Origin: VGJW01 sp035285595
Lineage (GTDB): Bacteria; Cyanobacteriota; Sericytochromatia; S15B-MN24; VGJW01
Reading direction: 5' to 3'
Assembly: GCA_035285595.1 (NCBI GenBank)
Contig: JAYKGV010000020.1
Location: forward strand, 1-13,412
Length of the DNA: 13,412 nucleotides
Made by a program: the position numbers and the translations under genes. The notes under the pieces are model-generated. The model was given only the letters and a program-made list of their open reading frames with translations, was not told the DNA's origin and searched no databases. Below, piece after piece: positions 6,683 to 13,412 of the stretch. The stretch's first letter is position 1. Every line of letters begins with the position of its first letter.

Positions 6683-7843
6683 ATGGACCGCCATACTTGG
6701 CTGTCCGGACAACTCCGGGCCGCCCGGGCCCAGACCGACGGACTTTTCGGTCTTCTGGCCCCGGGGCAGCTTTACGTGCGCCCCATCGCGGAGCGTCACC
6801 GCCTGGTGTTCTACCTGGGCCACCTCGAAGCCTTCGACCGAAACCTGCTGGCGCGACACCTCGGGATCGACAGGCCCCTGCATGTCTCGTGGGATGAGCT
6901 TTTTGCCCGAGGCATCGACCCTCCGGTGGGGAAAGCCGCGGCCGATCGGGTCTCGGACTGGCCGGGGGAACCGGAGGTGCGTGCCTATGTCGCGGCAGCA
7001 CGCGAGTGGGTGGAGGGACATCTGCGTGCCATAGAACCCGATGTGCTGCAGATGGCGCTCGAGCATCGGTTGATGCATGCCGAGACGTTGGCCTACCTGC
7101 TCCATGGCCTGCCCCCGGAAGCCAAGTTCCCGGGTAAGCCACCCTCGCCCGGTGGAGAAGCACCTCCCAATCCCTGGGTGACCGTCCGTGCCAGTCGAGT
7201 CCGGATGGGCGCGCCGGAGGGGGCCTTCGGATGGGACAACGAGCATCCGGGCCACGACCTCGACCTCCCCCCCTTCCAAATCAAACATCACAAGCTGACT
7301 CACGCCGAATATCTCGCCTTCGTGGCGGACGGCGGTCCCGTGCCACCCTTCTGGCAGCGGAGTGGAGACCATTGGCACCTTCGGACCTTTTTCGGAAGGG
7401 TCCCCTTGCCGCTGGACCACCCGGTATGGGTCACGTGGGATCAAGCCGCCGCCTACGCAGAGTGGCAAGGAAATCAACTGCCCACTGAAGCCCAGTGGCT
7501 GGCGGCCTCCCAGATGAGCACTTCGGAACCTGACCGTGACAACTACGATTTCCGGTCCTTCGACACTTGTCCGGTCCCCAGCCCGAAAGTTTCACAGCCC
7601 CCCCCACGGCAGCTGACGGGAAACGGCTGGGAATGGACCCGGGACGTCTTCAGACCGTTCGCAGGTTTTCAGGCTCACCCGTTGTACCCAGGCTACTCGG
7701 CCGACTTTTTCGACGACCAACATCGGATACTCAAGGGTGCCGGGCCATGGACCTCCCGCGTGCTCGCACGGCCGGCTTTTCGTAACTGGTTCAGGCCCGA
7801 CTACCCCCACGTTCACGCGGGCTTCCGCTTGGTGAAGGATTGA
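6683..7843 (+). CDS. egtB: EgtB-like iron-dependent sulfoxide synthase (ergothioneine biosynthesis)
   Basis: The 386-aa protein has a DinB-like N-terminal four-helix domain and a C-terminal SUMF1/FGE fold (about 165-386), the EgtB architecture. EgtB uses O2 and non-heme Fe(II) to join the thiol of gamma-glutamylcysteine or cysteine to C2 of hercynine as a sulfoxide. The three-His iron site is visible: His47 (YLGHLEAF), His128 and His132 (EHRLMHAET), with the same spacing pattern as known EgtBs. The FGE part shows QLPTEAQWLAA and GNGWEWTRDVF, and ends HAGFRLV. The MHAET helix resembles the fungal Egt1/type II group more than the mycobacterial HEQQHQE form, so cysteine may be the donor (inference). 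ATG 6683 was chosen because of the extended -10 motif; ATGs at 6641, 6671 and 6674 are in frame. It is followed after one base by egtD. A selenoneine synthase (SenA) is a less likely alternative, as no SenB/SenC genes are adjacent. Confidence 0.85.
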   Translation: MDRHTWLSGQLRAARAQTDGLFGLLAPGQLYVRPIAERHRLVFYLGHLEAFDRNLLARHLGIDRPLHVSWDELFARGIDPPVGKAAADRVSDWPGEPEVRAYVAAAREWVEGHLRAIEPDVLQMALEHRLMHAETLAYLLHGLPPEAKFPGKPPSPGGEAPPNPWVTVRASRVRMGAPEGAFGWDNEHPGHDLDLPPFQIKHHKLTHAEYLAFVADGGPVPPFWQRSGDHWHLRTFFGRVPLPLDHPVWVTWDQAAAYAEWQGNQLPTEAQWLAASQMSTSEPDRDNYDFRSFDTCPVPSPKVSQPPPRQLTGNGWEWTRDVFRPFAGFQAHPLYPGYSADFFDDQHRILKGAGPWTSRVLARPAFRNWFRPDYPHVHAGFRLVKD

Positions 7844-7844
7844 C

Positions 7845-8813
7845 ATGCTCCCACGAACGCCCCTGACTCTCCCCCGGATGACGGCCTTCGGTCAGGAAGT
7901 CGCCGCGGGCCTCACGGCGACGCCCAAGACCCTGCCGTCGTCCTGGCTGTATGACGCCATCGGATCGAGCTTGTTCGAAACCATCACCCACCTCCCGGAA
8001 TATGGACTGACCCGGGCCGACCTCTCGATTCTCCAGCAGCATGGACCAGCTCTGATGGCATCTGCAGGCCATCCCCGACTGGTACTGGAGCTAGGCAGCG
8101 GTTCTGGCATGAAGACCCGGGCGCTGCTCGAAGCCGCTCGCCGAGACGGGGGACTGTCCTACCGCCCCATCGACGTTTCACCTACGGCATTGGCCATTTG
8201 TCAGCAACAATTTCTGGATCTCGCGGGGCTCAATTGCGCCCCCATCACGGCGTCATATCTCGAAGGGCTGGCTCGGGGCCTGGCCGAACGCCCCGAGGAC
8301 GCGAGCGCCCTCATCCTCTTCCTGGGCTCGACCATCGGTAACTTCCCCCCGCCGGACGCAGCGTCGTTCCTTCAAGCGATTCGTCAACTCGCACGTCCGG
8401 GTGACACGCTGCTCTTGGGCACCGATCTCATCAAGCCGGTGCCCATGCTCTTGGGTGCCTATGACGACCCCGCAGGCGTGACCTCGGCCTTCAACCGCAA
8501 CGTGCTGGCCCGCATCAACCGCGAGCTCGGGGGCCATTTCCATCCGAGGCAGTTCGCCCACGAAGCACGCTGGGACGCGGCGGCTGCTCGCATCGAGATG
8601 CATCTGCGCGCGCTCAAGGACCAAATCGTCCGGATTGATGCGCTTGACCTCGAAATCACCTTCCGGCAGGACGAGACCATCTGGACGGAGTCCTCCCACA
8701 AGTTCACGTCGGCGACCGCGCTGACACTGGGCGAAAAGGCGGGCTGGTCCCCGGTGCTTCAGGTCAGCGACGACGCTTGGGGCTTTGCCGAGACCTTGTT
8801 TACAGTCCAGTGA
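7845..8813 (+). CDS. egtD: L-histidine N-alpha-methyltransferase
   Basis: EgtD transfers three methyl groups from SAM to the alpha-amino group of histidine, making hercynine, the first step of ergothioneine synthesis. The 322-aa length matches the family. The SAM-binding motif ELGSGSGMKT (82-91) and the typical opening YDAIGSSLFETI (36-47) with LPEY (50-53) are present. The substrate-site residues fall at the numbers I recall for the Mycobacterium smegmatis enzyme: Asn166 (LGSTIGNF), Tyr206, Met252, Glu282 and Ser284 (TESSHKF), indicating histidine specificity and an active enzyme. ATG 7845 follows the egtB stop by one base, with AAGGA in the end of egtB as ribosome-binding site, so the genes are co-transcribed and probably translationally coupled. 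There is no egtC or egtE homologue nearby. Confidence 0.93.
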   Translation: MLPRTPLTLPRMTAFGQEVAAGLTATPKTLPSSWLYDAIGSSLFETITHLPEYGLTRADLSILQQHGPALMASAGHPRLVLELGSGSGMKTRALLEAARRDGGLSYRPIDVSPTALAICQQQFLDLAGLNCAPITASYLEGLARGLAERPEDASALILFLGSTIGNFPPPDAASFLQAIRQLARPGDTLLLGTDLIKPVPMLLGAYDDPAGVTSAFNRNVLARINRELGGHFHPRQFAHEARWDAAAARIEMHLRALKDQIVRIDALDLEITFRQDETIWTESSHKFTSATALTLGEKAGWSPVLQVSDDAWGFAETLFTVQ

Positions 8814-9237
8814 GGGAGACGGTGCCGCACTTGCGCCTCGAAAGCCGTTGGCCGACCCCACGCAGGGCTCGTCATGGAAGGTACCCATGTCGGCTCCGGC
8901 AGGAAAACGCTGATGGATGGGGGTAGTCCCTTGTCCCGCCGATATCTCCGCCCGAGTCTCAACGGAAAGACAGGCTTCAGGGTTCCGTAGAAACGCCTGT
9001 AGTGCAGGAACCGACGACGCCCGGCGACAAAGCCCCCCCCCGCAGACCTAAGCGTCAAAGGTTCAGGATATGGGCAAACAACACCTCACCGCTCATCGTT
9101 GAAGGCCATGTATGACGTGTAACTTGACAGCTGAAACCCACGATGCTTGCCAAGTCTGATACATGAGTGTCTGATGACGACCGTGTGCTCCAAGACATCC
9201 GAGCCGAATCAAGCGGGCCGTCGAACTAGGGGGAGAG
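8814..9237. other. Intergenic region upstream of the envelope cassette
   Basis: This 424-base gap holds no convincing gene. It contains a perfect TTGACA (9124-9129), but no matching -10 at 16-18 bases. An inverted repeat GGTTCC/GGAACC with a loop of about 22 bases lies near 8980-9013. A purine-rich AGGGGGAGAG sits directly before the lipoprotein ATG. It presumably carries the cassette promoter and a long 5' leader, but no known riboswitch core was recognised. Confidence 0.4.
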
Positions 9238-10437
9238 ATGAAACTCGGACGCGTTAGTTTGGTCATCTCATCCGTCCTTGCCCTGAGTGCCTGCTCGACG
9301 ATCGTGAGTGGCGGCAACAATGCTCCTGCGGTCTTTTCGGCCCAGATGACGCTTCAAGGAACCTTGATGGATGCCCAGAGCGGCAAGCGGCTGGGTGGTG
9401 ACGATCTCGAGGTACACCTGATCCAGGGCTTGAACCAGCGCCGTCCGGATCGCCTCGTGACGAATTCGCAGGACCCCATGGTCGGTGAGTTTGCCTTCAG
9501 CGGAATCCCGTTACCGTTCAACTCAGGCAACGTGACCTATCGGTTGGTCGTGCGCAAGAACAATTACATCCGGTTCGAACATAATCTCTCGCCCTTCGCA
9601 TCCCGCGGGTCGTCCAACCTCGTGGACAGCACCTATAACTTCATGGGTGACGTCTACCTCTTTCCGTTAGGAACGTTCGCACCCACCTATCGTTTTCAGC
9701 TGATCTTCAATGGCAAACCCGTGCCAGATGCCACCGCCATGCTCGTACCAAAGTCTAGCGGGAATGAGCCGGTGGCGCTGCGTTCAAGCTTTACCTTCGC
9801 CGCAAACACGGGATACCTCGAGGCTCTCACCGCCAAGAGCGATGCGGAGGGAGTGGTGGAATTCCAAGGCGGCGCTCTCGGGCTCGGAGCGGTCTATGAC
9901 CTCAAGGTTCTGCCGACGACCTTCGAGGGAGTCGATCTGCTGCAGAACGACAGCCTGACCAACCTGCTCGTAGGCAAGGCAGTCACCCGACAGGTCTTGA
10001 CGTTGCAAAAAGCGGCCCCCGGAAACAGCTTCGGCCTCTTCGTGACAAGTGTCTCGAACAGCGTCCCGGGTCAGGTCGACGGCTCGGGTCGTCTGGCGAT
10101 CACGTTCAACCGAAGGATCACGCTCAACAACGGCACCAACTTCTGGGCCACCACGACTGGAACGGGCACCTTCGCCGCAGCTCCCAACCCGAGGGTCAGG
10201 GCTTCACTCTCCCCCGACGGCTTGACGCTGACGCTTGAACCCATCTGGCTGACCAATCCCTCCGATACTTCGGGCAGCCAGAGGATCACGTATTCCGCCC
10301 TGGGAATCGCCAATGGGTTCACCGCCGATCCAAGCATCAGCGTGGAAGGTTATCCGGGCGTGACCTTCAGCCCCTTCAACCTGCAGAATGCGGCCGGGGG
10401 CAACATCAGTCCCGAGGTCCTGCTCACCAACCCCTGA
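9238..10437 (+). CDS. Lipoprotein with carboxypeptidase-regulatory-like and Ig-like modules
   Basis: The 399-aa product has a lipoprotein signal peptide with lipobox LSAC (16-19), so Cys19 would be lipidated and the protein anchored to a membrane, facing outward or the periplasm. After a Ser/Gly/Asn-rich linker come two beta-rich modules that resemble each other loosely (about 35-125, TLQGTLMDAQSGKRL; and about 150-240, LIFNGKPVPDA), like carboxypeptidase-regulatory or prealbumin-type folds. The C-terminal part (about 265-390) resembles Big_5/SbsA-type Ig-like domains: VDGSGRLAITFNRRI, then LSPDGLTLTLEP, then ITYSALGIANGF. No catalytic motif is seen. The start is fixed by AGGGGGAGAG just before the ATG and by the signal peptide. 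It heads a tight three-gene run on this strand (gaps of 21 and 42 bases). The role is unknown; surface adhesion or scaffolding is an inference from the fold types. Confidence 0.75.
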   Translation: MKLGRVSLVISSVLALSACSTIVSGGNNAPAVFSAQMTLQGTLMDAQSGKRLGGDDLEVHLIQGLNQRRPDRLVTNSQDPMVGEFAFSGIPLPFNSGNVTYRLVVRKNNYIRFEHNLSPFASRGSSNLVDSTYNFMGDVYLFPLGTFAPTYRFQLIFNGKPVPDATAMLVPKSSGNEPVALRSSFTFAANTGYLEALTAKSDAEGVVEFQGGALGLGAVYDLKVLPTTFEGVDLLQNDSLTNLLVGKAVTRQVLTLQKAAPGNSFGLFVTSVSNSVPGQVDGSGRLAITFNRRITLNNGTNFWATTTGTGTFAAAPNPRVRASLSPDGLTLTLEPIWLTNPSDTSGSQRITYSALGIANGFTADPSISVEGYPGVTFSPFNLQNAAGGNISPEVLLTNP

Positions 10438-10458
10438 TCCCGCGAGGTCGGTCCATCG

Positions 10459-11097
10459 ATGCAACATTCCGAGCGTCCCTGCCGCATCCCTCAGCGGCTC
10501 CGTCCGACGAGGGCCTTCGCGTCGCTCCTTATGGGTGCCATCTTAGGCCTCGCCGAGGGTCAGCCCGCACTTGCGGGCGTAGTGACCTTCACCGGAACCG
10601 ATCGCCATCTCTATCTCAACGAAGCGGGGGTGCCCCCAGCCACGGCATCGCTGCGGGCAGGCTGGCTTGCCAAGGACGGAGTCCGTGCATCGGGGGACAA
10701 CCTGCGGGGTGTTTCGGAGTTACGAGGGGATCTTTTCGTCAGCGTGGGGCCGTTTCGCATTTCAGAGGATCGCTTCATCACGCTGCTGCAGTCGGCCAAC
10801 GTGGCGAAGTCCTTCACGGAGAGCCAACGTCCTGCCGTTCGAGCGGATCTGGTGACTTACGGCTTGGCCACGCTGGCCGCTGTCGCCTTGCTCGGTGGCG
10901 GAGCCTTCGGCGCGACGACCTTCGACCCCACGACCCGGCTCGTCGGCTACTCGATAGCCAGCCTTGGCGTGGCCGGTCTCGGGCTGACGCTCCCGGGGAT
11001 GCTGATACCGTCGCGTCCGCCTATAGCGTGGGATGAAGCCTACGAGGCCATTTTGGAGTACAACCGCAAGCTCGATGCCCCTTCCGGAAAGCGCTGA
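10459..11097 (+). CDS. Small exported or membrane protein of unknown function
   Basis: The 212-aa product has a basic N-terminus followed by a hydrophobic segment (about 20-38, with a possible signal-peptidase site ALAG near 38-40). A soluble stretch of about 90 residues follows (FTGTDRHLYLNEAG through FRISEDRFITLL). Then come two hydrophobic segments (about 133-152, YGLATLAAVALLGGGAFG; and about 162-183, GYSIASLGVAGLGLTLPGML) and a charged C-terminal tail. It is likely an inner-membrane protein with an external N-terminal domain. I recognise no family. The ATG at 10459 has GAGG 11 bases upstream. It lies 21 bases after the lipoprotein gene and 42 bases before the SUMF1-type gene, which suggests one operon and a joint role in the cell envelope. 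Confidence 0.7.
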   Translation: MQHSERPCRIPQRLRPTRAFASLLMGAILGLAEGQPALAGVVTFTGTDRHLYLNEAGVPPATASLRAGWLAKDGVRASGDNLRGVSELRGDLFVSVGPFRISEDRFITLLQSANVAKSFTESQRPAVRADLVTYGLATLAAVALLGGGAFGATTFDPTTRLVGYSIASLGVAGLGLTLPGMLIPSRPPIAWDEAYEAILEYNRKLDAPSGKR

Positions 11098-11139
11098 ATT
11101 GTCCAAACGAGTCCGTCCCACCCGCGAGCCATCCGCCTC

Positions 11140-12051
11140 ATGATGTCCAGCCCCCTCTTCTTGGGCGGTTTGCTGGCTTTTTTGGCTCTGCCCTTTCCTT
11201 CGTGCGCTTCCACGAATTCCTCCGTCCCAGCCTCACCTGTCCCCGCCTCGATGGAAGGCAGCGTGGGACATACCGTGGTCGTCATTCGGGCGGGAACTTT
11301 CCTGATGGGCTCTACACCAGACGCGCCTGACCGTGGCCAACTCGAGTTCCAGAGGGAGGTTACCCTGACCCGGAACATCCTGATGCATACCACCGAAGTC
11401 ACTCAAGCTCAGTGGCGCGCCGTGATGGGTGAACTTCCCCGTGGCCTTGAAAATCCCGGCTGTGACACCTGCCCGATGACTAATGTCAATTGGTTCGAAG
11501 CGGCAAGTTACGCCAACGCGCTGTCGCGCCGCGAAGGGCTGGCCGAAACCTATCTACTCGAGACTTGCCAAGGGGAGCTGGGTGGAGAGGGCTTGTACAC
11601 CTGCGAGAGCGTCCGCTGGAGCTCGACCAGCCCCTATCTTGCCCAGGGGTGGCGCCTTCCGACCGAGGCGGAGTGGGAGTACGCCTGCCGAGCCGGACGT
11701 CCCACGCCTTGGTTCTTTGGAACCGACGCGAGCTTGGCGGATGATTTCATCTGGCATCAAGGCAACAGCGACGGGCGCCCTCATCCTGTGGGCCAGAAAC
11801 AGCCTAATGCCTGGGGCCTGTATGACATGGCCGGCAATGTGTCCGAGTGGTGTGAGGATGGGATCACTCTCGAACTCCCGGCAGGTGCGGGGGAGAATCC
11901 CGTTGAGGGACTAGGGTCGCCCTACAAGGTTTCGCGAGGCGGAAGCTGGTACGGAAACCTGAAGTTTGCTCGCTCGGCGGCCCGTCGCGACGTCCATCCC
12001 GGCGGTCGCTGGGGCTCCGTGGGCTTTCGACTGGTGCGTACGCTGCGTTGA
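11140..12051 (+). CDS. Exported SUMF1/FGE-fold protein lacking the catalytic cysteines
   Basis: The 303-aa product starts with a signal peptide (hydrophobic 6-20) with Cys22 in a weak lipobox context (FPSC), so lipid anchoring is possible but uncertain. Residues 46-303 form an FGE-sulfatase (SUMF1) domain: IRAGTFLMGS (49-58), TTEVTQAQWRAVMG (84-97), GWRLPTEAEWEYACRAG (170-186), WGLYDMAGNVSEWCEDG (225-241), SRGGSWYGN (265-273) and VGFRLVRTL at the end. True formylglycine-generating enzymes carry two cysteines after the GGS motif; here those positions hold Gly272 and Ala278-type residues, so oxidase activity is unlikely. Instead there are other cysteines (108, 111, 143, 155, 183, 238), including a CDTC motif, possibly forming disulfides in the periplasm. 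Such members usually act as binding or accessory proteins. No strong ribosome-binding site precedes ATG 11140. It is the last gene of the cassette. Confidence 0.83.
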   Translation: MMSSPLFLGGLLAFLALPFPSCASTNSSVPASPVPASMEGSVGHTVVVIRAGTFLMGSTPDAPDRGQLEFQREVTLTRNILMHTTEVTQAQWRAVMGELPRGLENPGCDTCPMTNVNWFEAASYANALSRREGLAETYLLETCQGELGGEGLYTCESVRWSSTSPYLAQGWRLPTEAEWEYACRAGRPTPWFFGTDASLADDFIWHQGNSDGRPHPVGQKQPNAWGLYDMAGNVSEWCEDGITLELPAGAGENPVEGLGSPYKVSRGGSWYGNLKFARSAARRDVHPGGRWGSVGFRLVRTLR

Positions 12052-12063
12052 TAGGGACGGCCG

Positions 12064-12708
12064 TCAGTCCTCCTTTGGGTTTGCCGTAGCGGTGATGGGA
12101 CCGTACCACGCCGTGGCGCGTCCACGCGTCTGGTCGGTATCGGTCAGCAAGGCCACGAGCGTGACCGGCCCCAAGGGCTCTCGCCCGAAGAACGTCCTGA
12201 AGTCCTGCCGCAAATCCCGGGATTCGCGCTGCCAGGTCCCCCTAGGTGAGGCGCCGCTGCGCAAAACGAACACTCCTATGCGTGCGGCACCGGGATCAGG
12301 CCGGAGCGTTCCGGGTTCGGGCCCTTGCCCCCAGACGTACGACAGACCATAAGCCCTTACCAGGTCTTCCTTGCGCTCCAGATTCCAGAAAAAATAGATC
12401 CTAGCTGCTGCATCGTCTTTACCAGGAACCGTGGTCTGTGCACCCGGTATAAGCGCAGGCACCTTCCATGTCCACGTCACTCGGGGCGTGACCGCAGGTT
12501 CGAGGCGAACCCTGCGCCGCAACATCGAGGCGGCATCACGGCTGGTTGCCCGCAACACGACGTCGCCGCGCCCGTCTGGCTCCGGGCGGTAGTCCACCCG
12601 AGAGTCCCACGGGAAGAAGGTCGCGTTTTCCCATAGTGCCCACTCGCTGCCCCCGTAGCCCAGAACCACGGGGGTAGTCAAGCCGTCGGCGGGCAACAGC
12701 GGGAGCAT
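12064..12708 (-). CDS. DUF3047 family protein
   Basis: The 214-aa product matches the DUF3047 family in its conserved regions: a beta-rich start (FFPWDSRVDYRP), VTWTWKVPAL (78-87), DDAAARIYFFW (98-108), LSYVWG (122-127), IGVFVLRSG (144-152), and the strong ending LLTDTDQTRGRATAWYGPI (188-205). The function of the family is not established; the beta-sandwich-like pattern suggests binding rather than catalysis (inference). Family members usually carry a signal peptide. Here none is present at the chosen start, and the upstream in-frame stretch of about 27 codons has no ATG or GTG before a stop. ATG 12708 is well supported by GGAGG (12717-12721) 8 bases upstream. The gene is convergent with the SUMF1-type gene (12 bases between stop codons) and divergent from the P-loop gene. 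Confidence 0.82.
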   Translation of the reverse strand: MLPLLPADGLTTPVVLGYGGSEWALWENATFFPWDSRVDYRPEPDGRGDVVLRATSRDAASMLRRRVRLEPAVTPRVTWTWKVPALIPGAQTTVPGKDDAAARIYFFWNLERKEDLVRAYGLSYVWGQGPEPGTLRPDPGAARIGVFVLRSGASPRGTWQRESRDLRQDFRTFFGREPLGPVTLVALLTDTDQTRGRATAWYGPITATANPKED

Positions 12709-12801
12709 CGGCCGGACCTCCGTCCCCTGACAGACCCCATCGAACCTGTTCCCGAAAGGCCCCGACCTTCAAACCAGGCGTCCCCCGGCCTCTTGGGGTC
12801 G

Positions 12802-12810
12802 TGTTACGCT
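12802..12810 (+). promoter_or_regulatory. Extended -10 element of the P-loop gene, likely leaderless
   Basis: TGTTACGCT fits the extended -10 pattern TGnTAnnnT and ends 6 bases before ATG 12817. No Shine-Dalgarno sequence lies before that ATG. The arrangement parallels the egtB promoter in this window. No clear -35 box is seen. Confidence 0.4.
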
Positions 12811-12816
12811 TCACCC

Positions 12817-13412
12817 ATGCGCCTCCTGGAACTTCTGGCCCTCCGTGACGCGGAGCTGGGGCGTCCCGCCGCCGTGTCGATTGTGGGCACGGCCAAGAAC
12901 GTGGGGAAGACGACAGCCCTCAACTGGCTCGTGGAAAGGCTCGCGCCCCAGGGTCCCCTGGGGCTGACTTCCGTCGGTCGAGACGGCGAGGATCTCGATG
13001 CCGTGACAGACCTGCCCAAGCCGCGCATCCGCCCGCCGGTCGGTACGCTGCTGGCGACGGCGGAGGCCTCGGCTCGCCGGGCGACCGCCCCTCTGTCCCT
13101 GGTGCGCAAGACAGACCTGCACACGGGCCTCGGTGCCGTCGGCATCTACCGTGTGACGGGAGCGGGGGCGGTCGAGCTCGCCGGTCCCGTATCGGTCGAC
13201 GGTGCCCGGTCGGCCCTTGAGGCCTTGCACGCAGCCGGGGCCGGGCGGGTCCTGGTCGACGGGGCCATCGATCGCAGGGCGTCGGCCTCCCCCCGGCTGG
13301 CAGACACGGTCCTTTTGGCGACAGGCCTTGCCATGGCCGCTTCGGGAGGGGCGAGGCTCGCTCCGTTGCCGCCAAGCCACGGAAACGTGACCAAGGCCGC
13401 ACCAGAACCGAC
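12817..13412 (+). CDS. P-loop NTPase-like protein (partial, cut by window end)
   Basis: The visible 198 codons contain a P-loop near the N-terminus: SIVGTAKNVGKTTALNWL with Gly24, Gly30, Lys31 and Thr32, fitting GxxxxGK[ST]. It is followed by LGLTSVGRDGED (48-59), a proline-rich KPRIRPPVGT stretch (about 69-78), and VLVDGAIDRRASASP (about 151-165), an acidic Asp-containing strand that could be the Walker B region. It resembles SIMIBI-type nucleotide-binding proteins. I have seen a similar pattern in uncharacterised proteins encoded near lysine/ornithine aminomutases, but I cannot confirm that link here because the right-hand neighbours are missing. Third positions are very G/C-rich, consistent with a real gene. 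Divergent from DUF3047 with 108 bases between starts. The C-terminus lies beyond the window. Confidence 0.75.
   Translation, partial: MRLLELLALRDAELGRPAAVSIVGTAKNVGKTTALNWLVERLAPQGPLGLTSVGRDGEDLDAVTDLPKPRIRPPVGTLLATAEASARRATAPLSLVRKTDLHTGLGAVGIYRVTGAGAVELAGPVSVDGARSALEALHAAGAGRVLVDGAIDRRASASPRLADTVLLATGLAMAASGGARLAPLPPSHGNVTKAAPEP

Noticed and set aside
6575..7477. Minus-strand open frame of 300 codons
   Set aside because: Antisense to egtB, where the three-His site and FGE motifs show the real strand.
9124..9129. TTGACA as the -35 box of the lipoprotein operon
   Set aside because: No TATAAT-like hexamer lies 15-19 bases downstream, so a standard promoter cannot be supported.

Overview
The window is GC-rich bacterial chromosome with a strong G/C third-position bias, short intergenic gaps inside operons, and lipoprotein and signal-peptide genes of a diderm type. 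I cannot name the phylum. The start of the cobalamin-dependent methionine synthase resembles the long-form enzymes of cyanobacteria and relatives, while the SUMF1-type proteins and the DUF3047 and DUF6935 families point to an environmental bacterium with a large genome. There are no rRNA or tRNA genes, CRISPR arrays or recognisable insertion sequences.

Layout from left to right. (1) The first 857 bases hold the 5' part of metH on the minus strand, cut by the window edge, with a long leader (to about 1490) containing several strong inverted repeats. (2) Divergent from it is a WYL-domain transcriptional regulator (1495-2493). It is followed by a reading frame of about 175 codons broken by stop codons (2550-3077), probably a decaying small gene, and then about 300 bases without a clear gene. 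(3) A minus-strand DUF6671 protein with a C-terminal cysteine-rich tail (3381-4220) lies divergent from a classical short-chain dehydrogenase (4370-5257). (4) An exported DUF6935 protein (5440-6153) stands alone, followed by about 500 bases of apparently empty sequence. (5) An ergothioneine operon follows: egtB (6683-7843) and egtD (7845-8813), separated by one base. EgtD carries the histidine-binding residues at the same residue numbers as the mycobacterial enzyme. (6) After a 424-base gap comes a three-gene envelope cassette (9238-12051): a lipoprotein with Ig-like/carboxypeptidase-regulatory-like modules, a small membrane protein, and a SUMF1/FGE-fold exported protein without the catalytic cysteines. 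(7) Convergent with the cassette, 12 bases away, is a DUF3047 protein (12064-12708). Divergent from that is a P-loop protein (12817 to the window end, truncated).

The clearest pathway is ergothioneine synthesis: EgtD trimethylates histidine and EgtB adds the sulfur as a sulfoxide conjugate. The final C-S lyase (EgtE-like) is not in the window. The most unusual regulatory signal is an extended -10 promoter motif placed 6-7 bases before the ATG of both egtB and the P-loop gene, which suggests leaderless transcripts. The best candidates for undescribed biology are the structured metH leader, the uncharacterised envelope cassette and the broken gene behind the WYL regulator. I see no clear new defence or mobile system.
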